Assembly (NCBI GenBank): GCA_028023455.1
Contig: JAQFVV010012398.1
Location: forward strand, 6,100,682 to 6,164,681
Length of the DNA stretch: 64,000 bases
Origin: Epiperipatus broadwayi
Lineage: Eukaryota > Onychophora > Udeonychophora > Euonychophora > Peripatidae
Direction of reading: 5' to 3'
The number at the start of each line of letters is the position of its first letter. The first letter of the stretch is position 1. A program made the translations under genes and the position numbers. Below are positions 25,520 to 36,413 of this stretch, one piece after another. The notes under the pieces are model-generated. The model worked only from the letters and a program-made list of their open reading frames with translations, had not been told where the DNA came from and searched no databases.

Positions 25520-26912
25520 TCTTCAGGCTCTGTTATGCCTCAGTATTCAAACACAGGAAGAAATCTGCCTTCAACTCTATTCATGGGTGAACTTATATAG
25601 GATAGCAACTACCACATTTCTATATAGGTGACAATTGATTTAATCCTTCATCCAAGCATATATATACATTATTATATAAGGGTGAGATGTGTGCATATGT
25701 ATATCCTGTTATCAGCTGATAACTTTTATCAAACAATATAAGAAAGTAACTTTTTAGCAAGGTAAAACAGTATAATTTCTTTTGTCAAGGATGGATTCTA
25801 CCATATCAACAATTGAAAATATTCATGATTCCAAACTCTTACCCAATGGTAGAAATACATGACATGGAACTAATTATTTACAAAGCAATTAAAAGTTTTA
25901 AAAAATTTTATTACTAAATTGACCACAAAGCTAACTAGCTAATATACGATATTATATAGATGTATTTATAGTAGCCTCATTCCAATTCAAATTAGCGATA
26001 TTCCATCTTCTTTGGGGACCTCCCTATCTATATACTGTTCCCTAAGATTGACAAGAAAAAATGTCCACACTAGAAGGTTAGGCATTTATATCGAAAAAAT
26101 AAACAAAAATGATTTTTAGTTAACAACAAACAAAAAACAAAATGAAGTCTATCCTGTAATAAGTGTATGTGATTAATAATTAATCTCCAAGATCTTACCT
26201 TATCCCATATCATGATGATTAATGTTAAGTTGCTACAGAGGGAAAGCTGATCTAAATTTTATTTAACAATTTTTTTTTATCTAACTTAATGATCCCCTCA
26301 TTTTGTTGCTTTCACATAGAATGGACTCTTCCAAATTGTAGGCACTTACGGTTCCAAGTGTAGAAATAAAATAAAAAAAAGAATTTTATAAATGTTACAA
26401 GAATTCCTAAAAAAATCTGGACTTTGATTAAATCATTTTCATTAATGTTCATGAGATTGGCAATAATGTTCTAATACAGTCTATCTCATTTTTGGATCAC
26501 TTTCCTTGGTTCACATCCATTGCTTATTGGAATTCCTATGCAACACACTTGAAATAGTATTACATCCATTCTCTGTTCCATTCTCTGTAATTGCTCTTTT
26601 TTTTGATCCATGTAGAAGTTTATTGTAGGACAATTATGACTTCTTTAGGCATTACAAGGGTAAGTAGGTTAGGTTAAGTCATTGTGCTTCCAGGGTTGGG
26701 ATAGTGACACTTCAGTCCTATGGCACTTGATTTATCCAGAATACATTGCACAGCAGTTCATAACAATATTAATTTTATTTGTGATTTGGCATTTAATAGT
26801 TTATAAGGAAAAAATTACTTCATCATTTTGTTCAAATGCTGGCAATGTTCTATTCCTTCTTCATTTGTGTTCAACTAATAGTGCACTTTTTCCAATATCA
26901 ATTTAAAAAAAA
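25520..26912. repeat. Repeat X, copy A
   Basis: The same sequence is found at 40352-42205 (opposite strand) and 44075-45590, with the overlapping end also at 28270-29040. Landmarks are CTTCAGGCTCTGTTATGCC, TTGGGGACCTCCC, CTTACCTTATCCCATATCAT, CTTGAAATAGTATTACATCC and TTTTGTTCAAATGCTGGCAA. The strand opposite to copy A carries short protein-like stretches, for example KYTECYILA-type fragments and 61-86 codon ORFs in copy D, so X may be a decayed coding segment of a retroelement. No domain could be named. Copy A stops at the start of the Gypsy pol fragment. Confidence 0.75.
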
Positions 26913-26929
26913 TCATGTGACCAATAAAT

Positions 26930-28200
26930 ATTTCTGTTTATTGAATGGAGGCAATGTCTCATAATAATCAATTGCTAAGATCTCATTTGGCTTTTCTGAT
27001 ATAATGGATTTTATCATTTTACTATAATTTTGGTTCACAGGCTTAGCTTTCAAGTATACTAGACAATCTCAAAGTGATCTCAAGATGTATCTATACATTC
27101 ATGGCCAGTAGAACCAGTTCTTTAGAGTATATTGTTTTAAAAGCACTATAGTGGCCATAAAAACAGGGTATATATTTTTATGAATGGGGTTGACAATGTT
27201 TTACATATTACTACCCTCCATTCATCTGTATCTATATTCAATTTATATAGTAAGACATTTTTCTCTAGCTTAAAACAAGTAAGGTCTTGTGGCACATACA
27301 AAACTTTCTCTTTTTTAAAAAAATCTTAATGATTGAGTTGAGATCTGCATCATGTAACTATATTTCAGGCAGGTTCTTCAAATTGTTCTCTACATTATTA
27401 TAAATCATTATATTGACATTAGTAATGTAAGCCTTATCAACCGATAAGTGGTTCTGTTCTGACCTACATGAGTTTCAACTAAGCACATCAGCCACAATGT
27501 TCTTAGATCTCTTATAGTCTTGCACAAGGTAATTAAATTTCTATAACAGCAAACTCCATCAATTGTTGGTCAGGAAGCTATGATTCAGGAAGTTGAAGTT
27601 TTTGTGGTCAGTGATCACTATCACCACTGATCTGAGAAGCATTTGTCAAAAGTTGTTGACAGCCCACATTATTACTAGTGCTTCTTTCTCAGTAACTGTA
27701 ATTTTATTTTTGGGCCTTTCAAGGGTCAGCTGATAAAGTACTCCAGGTTGGCCATCCTCCTGGATCTGGAATAGAGTTAACCCTAACTGTAACCACTACT
27801 GTCTGTTTGAACAATGCATGGCTTATTAAAATCAGGGAAAGTTAAGATTGTTTGCTCTAAGAATCCTGTTTTAATATTTTCAAATGCCTTGTCCTGTTCA
27901 TTGGTCCAGTTCCACCTCTCATCTTTCCTAATGAGTTTTAGCAATGGTTCCATATGGTCAGAGAACATCTGCTAGAAATGATTGTAGAAATTGCACAAAC
28001 CTAGGAATTATCAAATTTGTTTTCTATTAGTGGGTTTCAGAAAGTTTTCAATGGCATTGATCTTGTCTGGATGAACTCTTATCCCATTGCAACCAATGAT
28101 GTGACCTAATAAGACTTCTTGGTTATAAACTAATATATTCTTTTTGAACATGACTGTATAATATTTACCATCCCAGAGGCACTCATAGAAAACAAAATTG
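26930..28200 (-). pseudogene. Gypsy-type pol fragment: RT end, RNase H, integrase start
   Basis: Pol copies the element's RNA and inserts the DNA. In minus-strand order: the RT connection GHIIGCNGIRVHP (about 28069-28106); FLGLCNFYNHF (about 27968-28000); RNase H with IVQTDSSGY (about 27790-27818), TVTEKEALVIMWA (about 27664-27701), VITDHKNF (about 27605-27630) and KNIVADVLS (about 27475-27505); the integrase zinc-binding region with KNWFYWP (about 27105-27125); and the beginning of the integrase core with EILAIDYY (about 26965-26990). The order and spacing are those of Metaviridae-type pol. Frameshifts and stops occur throughout, and no protease or early RT is visible. It is bracketed by overlapping parts of repeat X. 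Confidence 0.88.
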
Positions 28201-28269
28201 TAGAATTCAACCTACTTGGAAGCAAATATGCATTAAAATTGTGATCAGCAATTTTTTCAGAGATATCAG

Positions 28270-29040
28270 GATGCTTGAAATAGTATTACATCCATTCTTT
28301 GCAGTTGCTTTTCTTCTTGATCCAGGTAAATGTTTTGTGTAGGACAATTATGACCTATTTAGGCATTACAAGAGTAAATAGGTAATTCATTGTGCATTGA
28401 GGATTGGGATAGAAGCACTTCAGTTCTATAGCACTGTTGATTTAGCCAGAATACATTGTACAGCAGTTCATAACAGATTTAATTTTTCTTTATTTGAAAT
28501 TTGGCATTTAATGGCTTGCAAGAAAAAAAATACTTTATCATTTTGTTCAAGTGCTGGCAATGTTCTATTCCTTCTTCATTCATGTTTGAAAAATAGTGCA
28601 CCTTTTTCCAATATCAATTTAAAAAAAAACAGTTTACCAATTTTATTAAACTGCACAAACTTATCAAATTTCTCTTAATTCAAATATCAGTTTTAATTCT
28701 ATATAGTTTTGCACTAAGAAACTTATCTGGATAATTCAGAGTATTTGAATGAGTCATCCATTTTCCTTTGCATTTGAACATTTGGTCTCAGGTTACTGGC
28801 TTTATTTGGTTAATACATTATTTTAAAAAATAATAAAAGATAACAGAAATGAAGTGGGTTTGATTCTATACCAAGCTTAGCTTCCAGTGTTTGTTATACT
28901 AGCTTCTCTGTTTCCTTCAACACTGTCACAACTGCCTATTGTTGCACATCTTATCTTGGTTGTAGTTAAAAAAAATTATGTAATAGAATTCAAATTTCAT
29001 TTTCTACACTTGGTTACCTAGTGATTGGTGTACAACACAT
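28270..29040. repeat. Repeat X, copy B (distal part)
   Basis: It begins within X at CTTGAAATAGTATTACATCC and continues past the end of copy A to CAACACATTGACTA. About 350 bases (28270-28625) duplicate the end of copy A (26550-26912), so the Gypsy pol fragment has this stretch on both sides in direct orientation. A 93-codon ORF here translates the repeat and has no known domain. Confidence 0.75.
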
Positions 29041-29047
29041 TGACTAT

Positions 29048-30499
29048 ATATATGATTTATAATAACGTGAATGCTAAACACCTTCAAACAGATATGCTTT
29101 AAAAATGCTTACGTGACAACCAATCAGATGGAATAATGACATCACATGGGACTCTAAATTCTAAAACACAAGTCAGAACTATTAGAAAAAGATGGGACCC
29201 ATCTTAATCTATGCCTCAATTATATTTAAATAAGCCAGGCTCAAGCATTTTGAACTAAGAGTGTGAAGCTTAAATACCTTCACATTTAATCCACTAAATA
29301 TTATATATATAAATTAACAACGCGAAATCATCCGATTTACAATGAAGCAATATTTTTAAATCTAATGAAATGATATTAATAAATGTAAATAGATTAAATT
29401 TAAGCATAAACAGATAATATTATAATAACGTGAAAGCTAAACACCTTCAAACAGATACGCTTTAAAAATGCTTACGTGACAGCCAATCAGATGGAATAAT
29501 GACATCACATAGGACTCTAAATTCTAAAACACAAGCCAGAACTATTAGAAAAAGATGGGACCCATCTTAATCTATGCCTCAATTATATTTAAATAAGCCA
29601 GACTCAAGCATTTTGAACTAAGAGTGTGAAGCTTAAATACTTTCACATTTAATCCACTAAATATTATATATATAAATTAACAACGCGAAATCATCCGATT
29701 TACAACGAAGCAATATTTTTAAATCTAATGAAATGATATTAATAAATGTAAATATATTAAATTTAAGCGCAAACAGATAATATTATAATAACATGAAAGC
29801 TAAACACCTTCAAACAGATACGCTTTAAAAATGCTTACATGACAGCCAATCAGATGGAATAATGACATCACATGGGACTCTAAATTCTAAAACACTCTTA
29901 GTTCAAAATGCTTGAGTCTGGCTTATTTAAATATAATTGAGGCATAGATTAAGATGGGTCCCATCTTTTTCTAATAGTTCTGGCATGTGTTTTAGAATTT
30001 AGAGTCCCATGTGATGTCATTATTCCATCTGATTGGCTGTCACGTAAGCATTTTGAAAGCGTATCTGTTTGAAGGTGTTTAGCTTTCACATTATTATAAT
30101 ATTATCTGTTTACGCTTAAATTTAATATATTTACATTTATTAATATCATTTCATTAGATTTAAAAATATTGCTTCGTTGTAAATCGGATGATTTCGCGTT
30201 GTTAATTTATATATATAATTTTTAGTGGATTAAATGTGAAGGTATTTAAGCTTCACACTCTTTGTTCAAAATGCTTGAGTCTGGCTTATTTAAATATAAT
30301 TGAGGCATAGATTAAGATGGGTCCCATCTTTTTCTAATAGCTCTGGCTTGTGTTTTAGAATTTAGAGTCCCATGTGATGTCATTATTCCATCTGATTGGC
30401 TGTCACGTAAGCATTTTTAAAGCGTATCTGTTTGAAGGTGTTTAGCTTTCACGTTATTATAATATTTCTGTTTACGCTTAAATTTAATATATGATTTAT
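29048..30499. repeat. 363-bp unit array with head-to-head inversion and 13-bp flanking direct repeats
   Basis: Two direct full units start at 29061 and 29424. A third direct unit starts at 29787 and is cut at about 29895. From there the same unit runs in opposite orientation, first partial and then full, to about 30492. Landmark spacing is exactly 363 in both orientations (29061, 29424, 29787; and 30091, 30454). The junction shares CAC between the two sides. The whole block is bounded by ATATATGATTTAT at 29048-29060 and 30487-30499. There is no ORF. Each unit carries CCAATCAG, TGACATCA and an AAGATGGGACCCATCTT palindrome. Confidence 0.9.
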
Positions 30500-31026
30500 T
30501 TAAATGGGTTTTTACTTTTTATTTAAGTAATGAAAATCAATTCATCATGACATTTATCTAACTTGATGTTTAACAAAGCAAACATTTATTGCATATATAT
30601 ATGCTTAAAAAAGGATAGTTCATATCTGACTATCTATTAGTTAACCTTATGTTAGAATGGCCTTGGTTTGTTTGTGTGGATAAATAAAGGCTGGTTTTGA
30701 TAAGATTGTAACTACCCTTATAACTTCCCTATCCTTACAAGGTTAAAATTTTAGGTTATAATTAAAATTTTAATGCCTAAGTAGTGTATTGTGCATTTAA
30801 CATTGGATTATCTAACTGTTTTTACAAGGGTTACAAAGCCTATCCATTTTATTTTTTTTATGCTCTCTCAAATATATCCATTTCTCTTCATGGTTATTTT
30901 AAGATGAGATTTATATAAGGGTCTCCCCCTTTTTTATGATCTTACAGACTGAACTCGACCAGAAATGTGTCTCTATTATAGATGACACATAGTTTAACTC
31001 GCTAGCCTGCATCCTGCTTCTCTCAC
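30490..31026 (-). mobile_element. LTR fragment of a Gypsy-type element (copy 1)
   Basis: It matches 49950-50465, which lies next to a Gypsy integrase tail, over about 520 bases. Shared phrases are GTTTAACAAAGCAAACAT, GACAAATAAAGGCT-like, GTAGTGTATTGTGCATTTA, GGTTACAAAGCCTATCCAT-like and GACACATAGTTTAACTC-like. Strand is given by analogy with that element. No pol sequence adjoins this copy. Confidence 0.7.
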
Positions 31027-31146
31027 TTACAATACTATCAAAGCCAGTTTTTATTTATTCATACCACCAAAGTGAGTCCATTCAAAACATAAACTTAACT
31101 TATAGGTGGTCAGATATGAACTATCCTTTCTTTTAAGCATACATAT
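30596..31146. repeat. Foldback made from the LTR fragment
   Basis: The segment 31027-31146 is the reverse complement of 30596-30713, with scattered mismatches. For example, GGATAGTTCATATCTGAC at about 30613 is matched in reverse at about 31105-31125, and GGCTGGTTTTGATAAGATTGTAA at 30689-30711 is matched at 31028-31049. The spacer is about 313 bases. Confidence 0.8.
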
Positions 31147-31149
31147 TGT

Positions 31150-32040
31150 GCCCTTTTCTATAGGTCATAAATAGCTCATAACAGTAAATTATTTTAAAAA
31201 AATTAAATTTAGAATATGTTCTCTTGATGTGTTAGTTATATTTTGTTAATAATATCTTAAAGTACAGTTTGAAGCTAAATGACATTATGTAACACATAAA
31301 ATTATGATAAATCACTTAAAATAGTTAAGTAAAGCTTAAAAATATAATTACATATGGTTGCAAAATCTAGTTAATGCAGCTATAAATGTTTAAAAGTACA
31401 TTTAAAAGGTAAATTTTAATAGTTTAAAACTTGCAGTTAAAGAAATATTATATTTAAAGTTATAAATTATATTTAATAATTGTAATTAATATCATATATT
31501 TTAAAAATAAGTTTTATGGTAGTGAAAGTTGTATTTAATTTTATATTTTCTAAATTATTCTTCCAAATTTTATATAATTGTATTATTTTATTTAATACAA
31601 GTGTAGCAATTTATTATTATTCCCAGACAGAAAAATCGGAAATGGTCTGTCTTAGTTATATTAGTCATGTGATTTGTGTAATATATGGTTATACACACTT
31701 TCTTGCTTGCTAGTATTTAGCTTAGTCAAGTTCAAAGTATTTTAAAATTGCATTATAGAATTGGATGTAATTATTATCTATCATAAAAGCAAATATTAAG
31801 TTAACTATCATATAAAATGTTTAAATAATGTAATAAAGATGAATACATCTAATAAAAGTTAAATATTTTGTTTTAAAGTAAAATAGATAAATTAAATATT
31901 AAAGGTAAATAAATTTATTAAATATTGTTTTTAAAAGTCATTTTAAAGGTATTTAATTAATTTAGTAAATTAATAATTGATTTAAAAGTAATATTTTAAA
32001 GTTTTAATACGTCATATTTTTTATTTTGAAATTTAATTAT
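31150..32040. other. Very AT-rich DNA, nothing recognised
   Basis: Long stretches of T, A and TTTAAA-type sequence. A 65-codon ORF at 31516-31713 is hydrophobic and has no recognisable domain or context. Confidence 0.5.
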
Positions 32041-32092
32041 GTAAGTTTCTAACATTATACAAATTTGGTATCAAACCAAAAGTAAGAATCAA

Positions 32093-32201
32093 CCAATAGA
32101 ATGACATATTTTCTAGGATATAAATACCGATTGCACAGGGGTATCAGTGGTGTATTAAGGGTGGATTTTATCAGTGATAGAGTGTATCAGTAGCTATCAA
32201 G
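32093..32201 (+). promoter_or_regulatory. Candidate TATA/initiator core promoter and first exon
   Basis: CCAAT at 32093-32097, TATAAATA at 32119-32126 and an initiator TCAGT at 32144-32148 place the likely start base (32146) 27 bases after the TATA start, the usual distance. TATCAGT-type phrases recur just downstream. AAG followed by GTGATA at 32199-32207 could be a splice donor. All parts are short motifs in AT-rich DNA, so chance is a real alternative. It could also be the promoter of an unrecognised LTR. Confidence 0.3.
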
Positions 32202-33240
32202 GTGATAGTAATTTTTAATTTTATTATTGTAGTCAATTTTTAGTGCTCTCATACAATTTTATTTGCAAAGCTAATAGGTTATTATTATTTTAAAAAGTAT
32301 TTGCAAAAAGAGAGTGTAAAATAAAAATATTAATAATAACTTCATTTAATATGCCTTGCTAATTTTAAAAGTCTTTTGCCAGTAGTATTCATCAAAATCT
32401 AATATATAACTTCACAATAATAAAATGGATATACTAATAAGTAAAACATATTCAACTTAAAATATTTTAAAAATGAGTATAATATTTATTAATGCAGTTT
32501 CAATAATATTGAACAAGAGGACTATTCCAATACATAAATTATTGTGGACATTGTATGGGAAACTTATTAGAAAAACTGTTTTCCGATTAAAAGTAAAGAC
32601 GCATTATTTTATATAGCAAGAAAGTCTTGTCCAATATTAATAAGCAATAGGACAAGTATACTTTATAATAAATTTATGGAAATATCATGTTATAAGAGTA
32701 AATGTTATATCCTTTTTGAAGGAAACATTTAAAATATTTACAAGAAATTATTTTAAGAAAAGACTCATGGAAAATATTTAGAAAAGCGTATGTTATAAAA
32801 ACCTGAGATATATAGGGTTAATACACGTATATAAATTTGTTTTAAAAACTGAATTTTAAGACAAGAATAAACTGCTGAAAATAAGTAAAAAATGGTAATA
32901 AATTATCACAAAGAGGAAACCTACAAAGGAAAAGAATACATGATTAAATAAAAGTATGGAATTATGGAAATATTTAATATTGTGCAAATAATTTATCCGG
33001 ATAGTTTAAGCTAAGCCAATAAAAAATGGTGCATCACTATGTAGATATAGAATATTCTAGGATAGTAACTTCAAAGGATTATTTTTAAATGCTATGATTT
33101 TATTATGATTTGAATAGTCATCATTCTGGACTATAGACACCACAAACTATTATTCTATAACTTTTTCAGGACAGATCGATGATTATTTTATTTAATTTTT
33201 CAAGATTTTAAGACATAATATTTTTATTATTATTCATTTT
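32202..33240. other. AT-rich DNA, no gene seen
   Basis: No ORF, tRNA or repeat recognised. Confidence 0.5.
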
Positions 33241-33249
33241 TAAACTTGA

Positions 33250-33345
33250 GATTTTCATACCGGAAGTTCGTACACTTACTGCAGGAAACGTATTGTCTTG
33301 TTCATCGTCATAGCAACGGAGGAGGTTGTAGAATTGCTCTTGAAG
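33250..33345. promoter_or_regulatory. Short CpG-bearing island with ETS-like and RFX-like sites
   Basis: ACCGGAAGT (about 33258-33267) is a strong ETS-family match, and CGTCATAGCAACGG (about 33306-33319) resembles an RFX half-site. Several CpGs fall in 80 bases, while the surrounding kilobases have almost none. The 73-codon open frame over this stretch (33246-33467) starts at TTG, not ATG, so I do not call it a gene. Confidence 0.25.
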
Positions 33346-33701
33346 AGAACATTAAAAAAAAAAAAACTTTTGAGAAAGAAAATGGAAATATTTGGACTTA
33401 TAAAAAAACATTTGTTTCAGCTGAAGTTTATGTAAATATGATTTTTATTTATTACTATTTATTTTAAATGTAAATTTTCTGGTTTATAAGTGTAGGAACG
33501 TGAATATTAATTTATTGATAATATTAGAAACCTATAGTATAATAATTTAATAGTTTAAATAAGAACATTTAAGTAAAAGTATAAATGTATTTTCATGTAT
33601 GCAATGTTATATCTAGTTGATGGAAAAGAAGACTGCAAAAAGTGATGACTAGCTGATATCATTTGGTAATAGTTAATGAATATTGATATTTTTATGATGT
33701 A

Positions 33702-35390
33702 TATTTTGTTTTTTCTTTTTTGCAGATTGCATATGAATTATAATGTGTGGAAGTTTAAATGTTAAATTATATTCAAATGCATTTATACAACACTTTAAAA
33801 TTATAAGATTAGGATTTATTTTAAGAATATGCATACTATAATTTTATACTAGTAATATAACACAACATGATGATAAATATTTATGTGATTCTTTTAAAAA
33901 ACTTTCATATTATTGGATGTTCAATGTATTTATATGACTAGTTGGTATGTGTTTGGAATATAGAACAAGAAAGTAAGCAAACTTTTCTTGTGGATCAGTG
34001 AAATCACTCTAATTATAAATAAATTTTGTTTATTATTTTGAATATGCAAGTTAATATTTGTCGATGTAAGATGTGATAAATCTTTAGGAAATAATGATAA
34101 GATAGTGGCTTGGTAGTAATATGGTGAACATGAACCCAAGATATGATGTTATGGTAGGATGTAATAAGGAAATATGAATAATATTTTATAATTTTAGTGG
34201 ATATGCAGTACAGTTAACAAAGCCCTGGAATTGTATATTTATTTGTGGACAGTGTCTATTTTCTTTAAGTATTGATGTTTTAATAAAGCTGAATGAATAG
34301 CTGACATCATTGATATTATTGGAGGACATTAGACAGAATAGGTCATGTCTCTATTTTTTTATAGATACACTGTGCCATAGTATTTTCTCTGGTATATGCT
34401 ATGAGTTATACTCTAGTTTTGCTTCCCTTGCCTACTCATCTATTCGCTATCTAGATTTCCAATGTAACTACATCGTACAGTATGATATATTTGATAAGAA
34501 ATAATAGATAATTTAGAGTTTAAGATATGCTATCATTTGAACAGGATAAGTTCATTTACTTAGAAGTAGAATTTGTATAAATTGGAATTGAAAATCCAAT
34601 GGATCCTAAAAGGGAAAAGAATCATAAAATATGTTTTTGGATTTATATTTGGAAAATAAAATAAATTTTAGGAATAAAATATGTAAAAGCAAAGTTGCTT
34701 GTAAAATGTTAAATAATTTTTAAATGTTTTATTTTGTTTTAAAATGAGTACTGCATATTTTTAAAAATAATGTTATAAAGTAAAACGATATAAACAATAA
34801 GCATAGGTATAATTTTGTATTTATTAAATAATAGGGAATATATTGGTAATTACAACTATATAGTATTAAAGTAATATTAAATGGGGATATGTTATATTTA
34901 ATAAACATAGTGTAGTGAACAATGATATCCACAAAATCTAGTAATAAATTATTAGTAGATATTTTATATGACATCTTTTAACATTGCAAAATGAAAATTA
35001 TTTATTTTTAAAAGATCCATACTCACAATAATGTTATTTTTTTTATGTTTTCTGTAGTATGTTTCTATGGATGCTTTTTTTTTTAGAAAAAAAGTATAGT
35101 TAAATAATATTTAAGGATAGGATATATATATATTTTAAATAAAAATAAATGTAGTTTATCATAAGTTTAATTAGAAAGAGATAAATAAAATGGTATTATT
35201 TTATTATTATTATTTTAAGTCAGAATGAAGACTTAAATAAATTTTAGATTGTCTTAATAACTAAGTAATAAAAATGTAGAATGGTGTAAATTGAGGATAT
35301 CCAATGTAAATATTGTAAATAAATTGTTTATTTTATTTTATTGTTATAATAAAACTTTGTTAAAATTTGTTTTTTCAAAAATTTGTGTGT
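33702..35390 (+). ncRNA. Possible terminal exon of an unidentified noncoding transcript
   Basis: A strong acceptor-like tract, TTTTTTCTTTTTTGCAG, ends at 33725. Downstream there is no long ORF, and AATAAA signals lie at 35318-35323 and 35348-35353, followed by T/GT-rich sequence. Together with the candidate promoter at 32093 or the island at 33250 this could outline a spliced noncoding RNA. Nothing but these short signals supports it. Confidence 0.15.
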
Positions 35391-36295
35391 TAAGACTGTT
35401 TCTTTTCCATTCAAATGCATGATACACCCAGAATAATAGAAACAAACATATAATTTTGCACAGAGATAAATAAAGAATTATTTTAAGAATTTGAATATTT
35501 TCTTGGTATTCATTTAATTAAGTAATCATAATTTTACATTATCTTATGATCATAAATTAGTTATCATAATAGTATATCGAATTATAATGCTATTAATTGC
35601 CACACGTATATTTTCAGATTATAAATGCTACCACATTTTTCTTACATTATTATACGAAGATAAAAGATTATATCATATTATATTATTTTATTATGGTAAT
35701 AAAAATTATAGTGAAAAGAAAAGATATACAGAATTAGTTCATACAATGAAGAATATTATTATTATTTGTTATTATTAGTTTAAGTGTAGTAGAGTATGAC
35801 ATAAAAATCCCTTATCATGTTTTACTACCGTGATTTGATTATCTTAGAATAATTTTATGAACCTGAGATTTTATTGAGCTAAATTATAGTAGATAAAAGA
35901 TTAAGATTTAATTATTAGTTTAATCTTAATGAGTAGGATTTATTAAAGTTGTAAGAATACTATAAGTTTATTTATTTGAGATAGTAATAAGGGGGATATT
36001 ATTCTTATGCCATTGAGGTAGTATCCTGTGGGATATTGGTTCAATGTAATCTTTCTTGTTACCTGTATTTTCACTTCCAAGTCTCATGAAATATTAAACA
36101 TTTATTTATTTATTTATTTTATAAACTGAACCTATTCATTATTTTGATAGTAGAATATTTTAATTTAATGCAGAATATTTTATTTATTAATTATTTGCGT
36201 TATAGCAAACGTAATAGGTAACTAAGCTAACCCATTTTTTTTTAATATTATATCGCCCCATATGAAAACGGATAGGTTAGAATATATATATACAC
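35391..36295. other. AT-rich DNA, no gene seen
   Basis: A 63-codon ORF at 35587-35778 is low-complexity and unconvincing. A short TTTA run (about 36100-36120) is the only repeat noted. Confidence 0.5.
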
Positions 36296-36396
36296 AATGA
36301 ATGTTTGCTTTGTTAAACATCAGGTTAGATAAATGTTGTGATGAACTGATTATTATTACTTAATAAAAAGTAAAAACCCATTTAAAGAAATCTTAC
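36296..36396 (+). mobile_element. LTR fragment of the same Gypsy-type family, opposite orientation
   Basis: GTTTGCTTTGTTAAACATCA (36304) and CTTAATAAAAAGTAAAAACC (36359) are the reverse complement of the corresponding parts of 30500-30590 and 49985-50070. Only about 100 bases are kept. Confidence 0.7.
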
Positions 36397-36413
36397 AACA
36401 TATATATTAATAT

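Larger units (their letters stand above)
22300..25520. repeat. R repeat copy 2 (filled-site copy)
   Basis: Collinear with 17020-18895 but longer, because it contains a Penelope-like fragment (about 22560-23715) and a SINE (25308-25405). Removing these two leaves a match along the full length. It ends where repeat X copy A begins. Confidence 0.8.

Noticed and set aside
33246-33467. 73-codon + strand ORF
   Set aside because: There is no ATG at its start, a poly-lysine run comes from an A-tract, and there is no domain.
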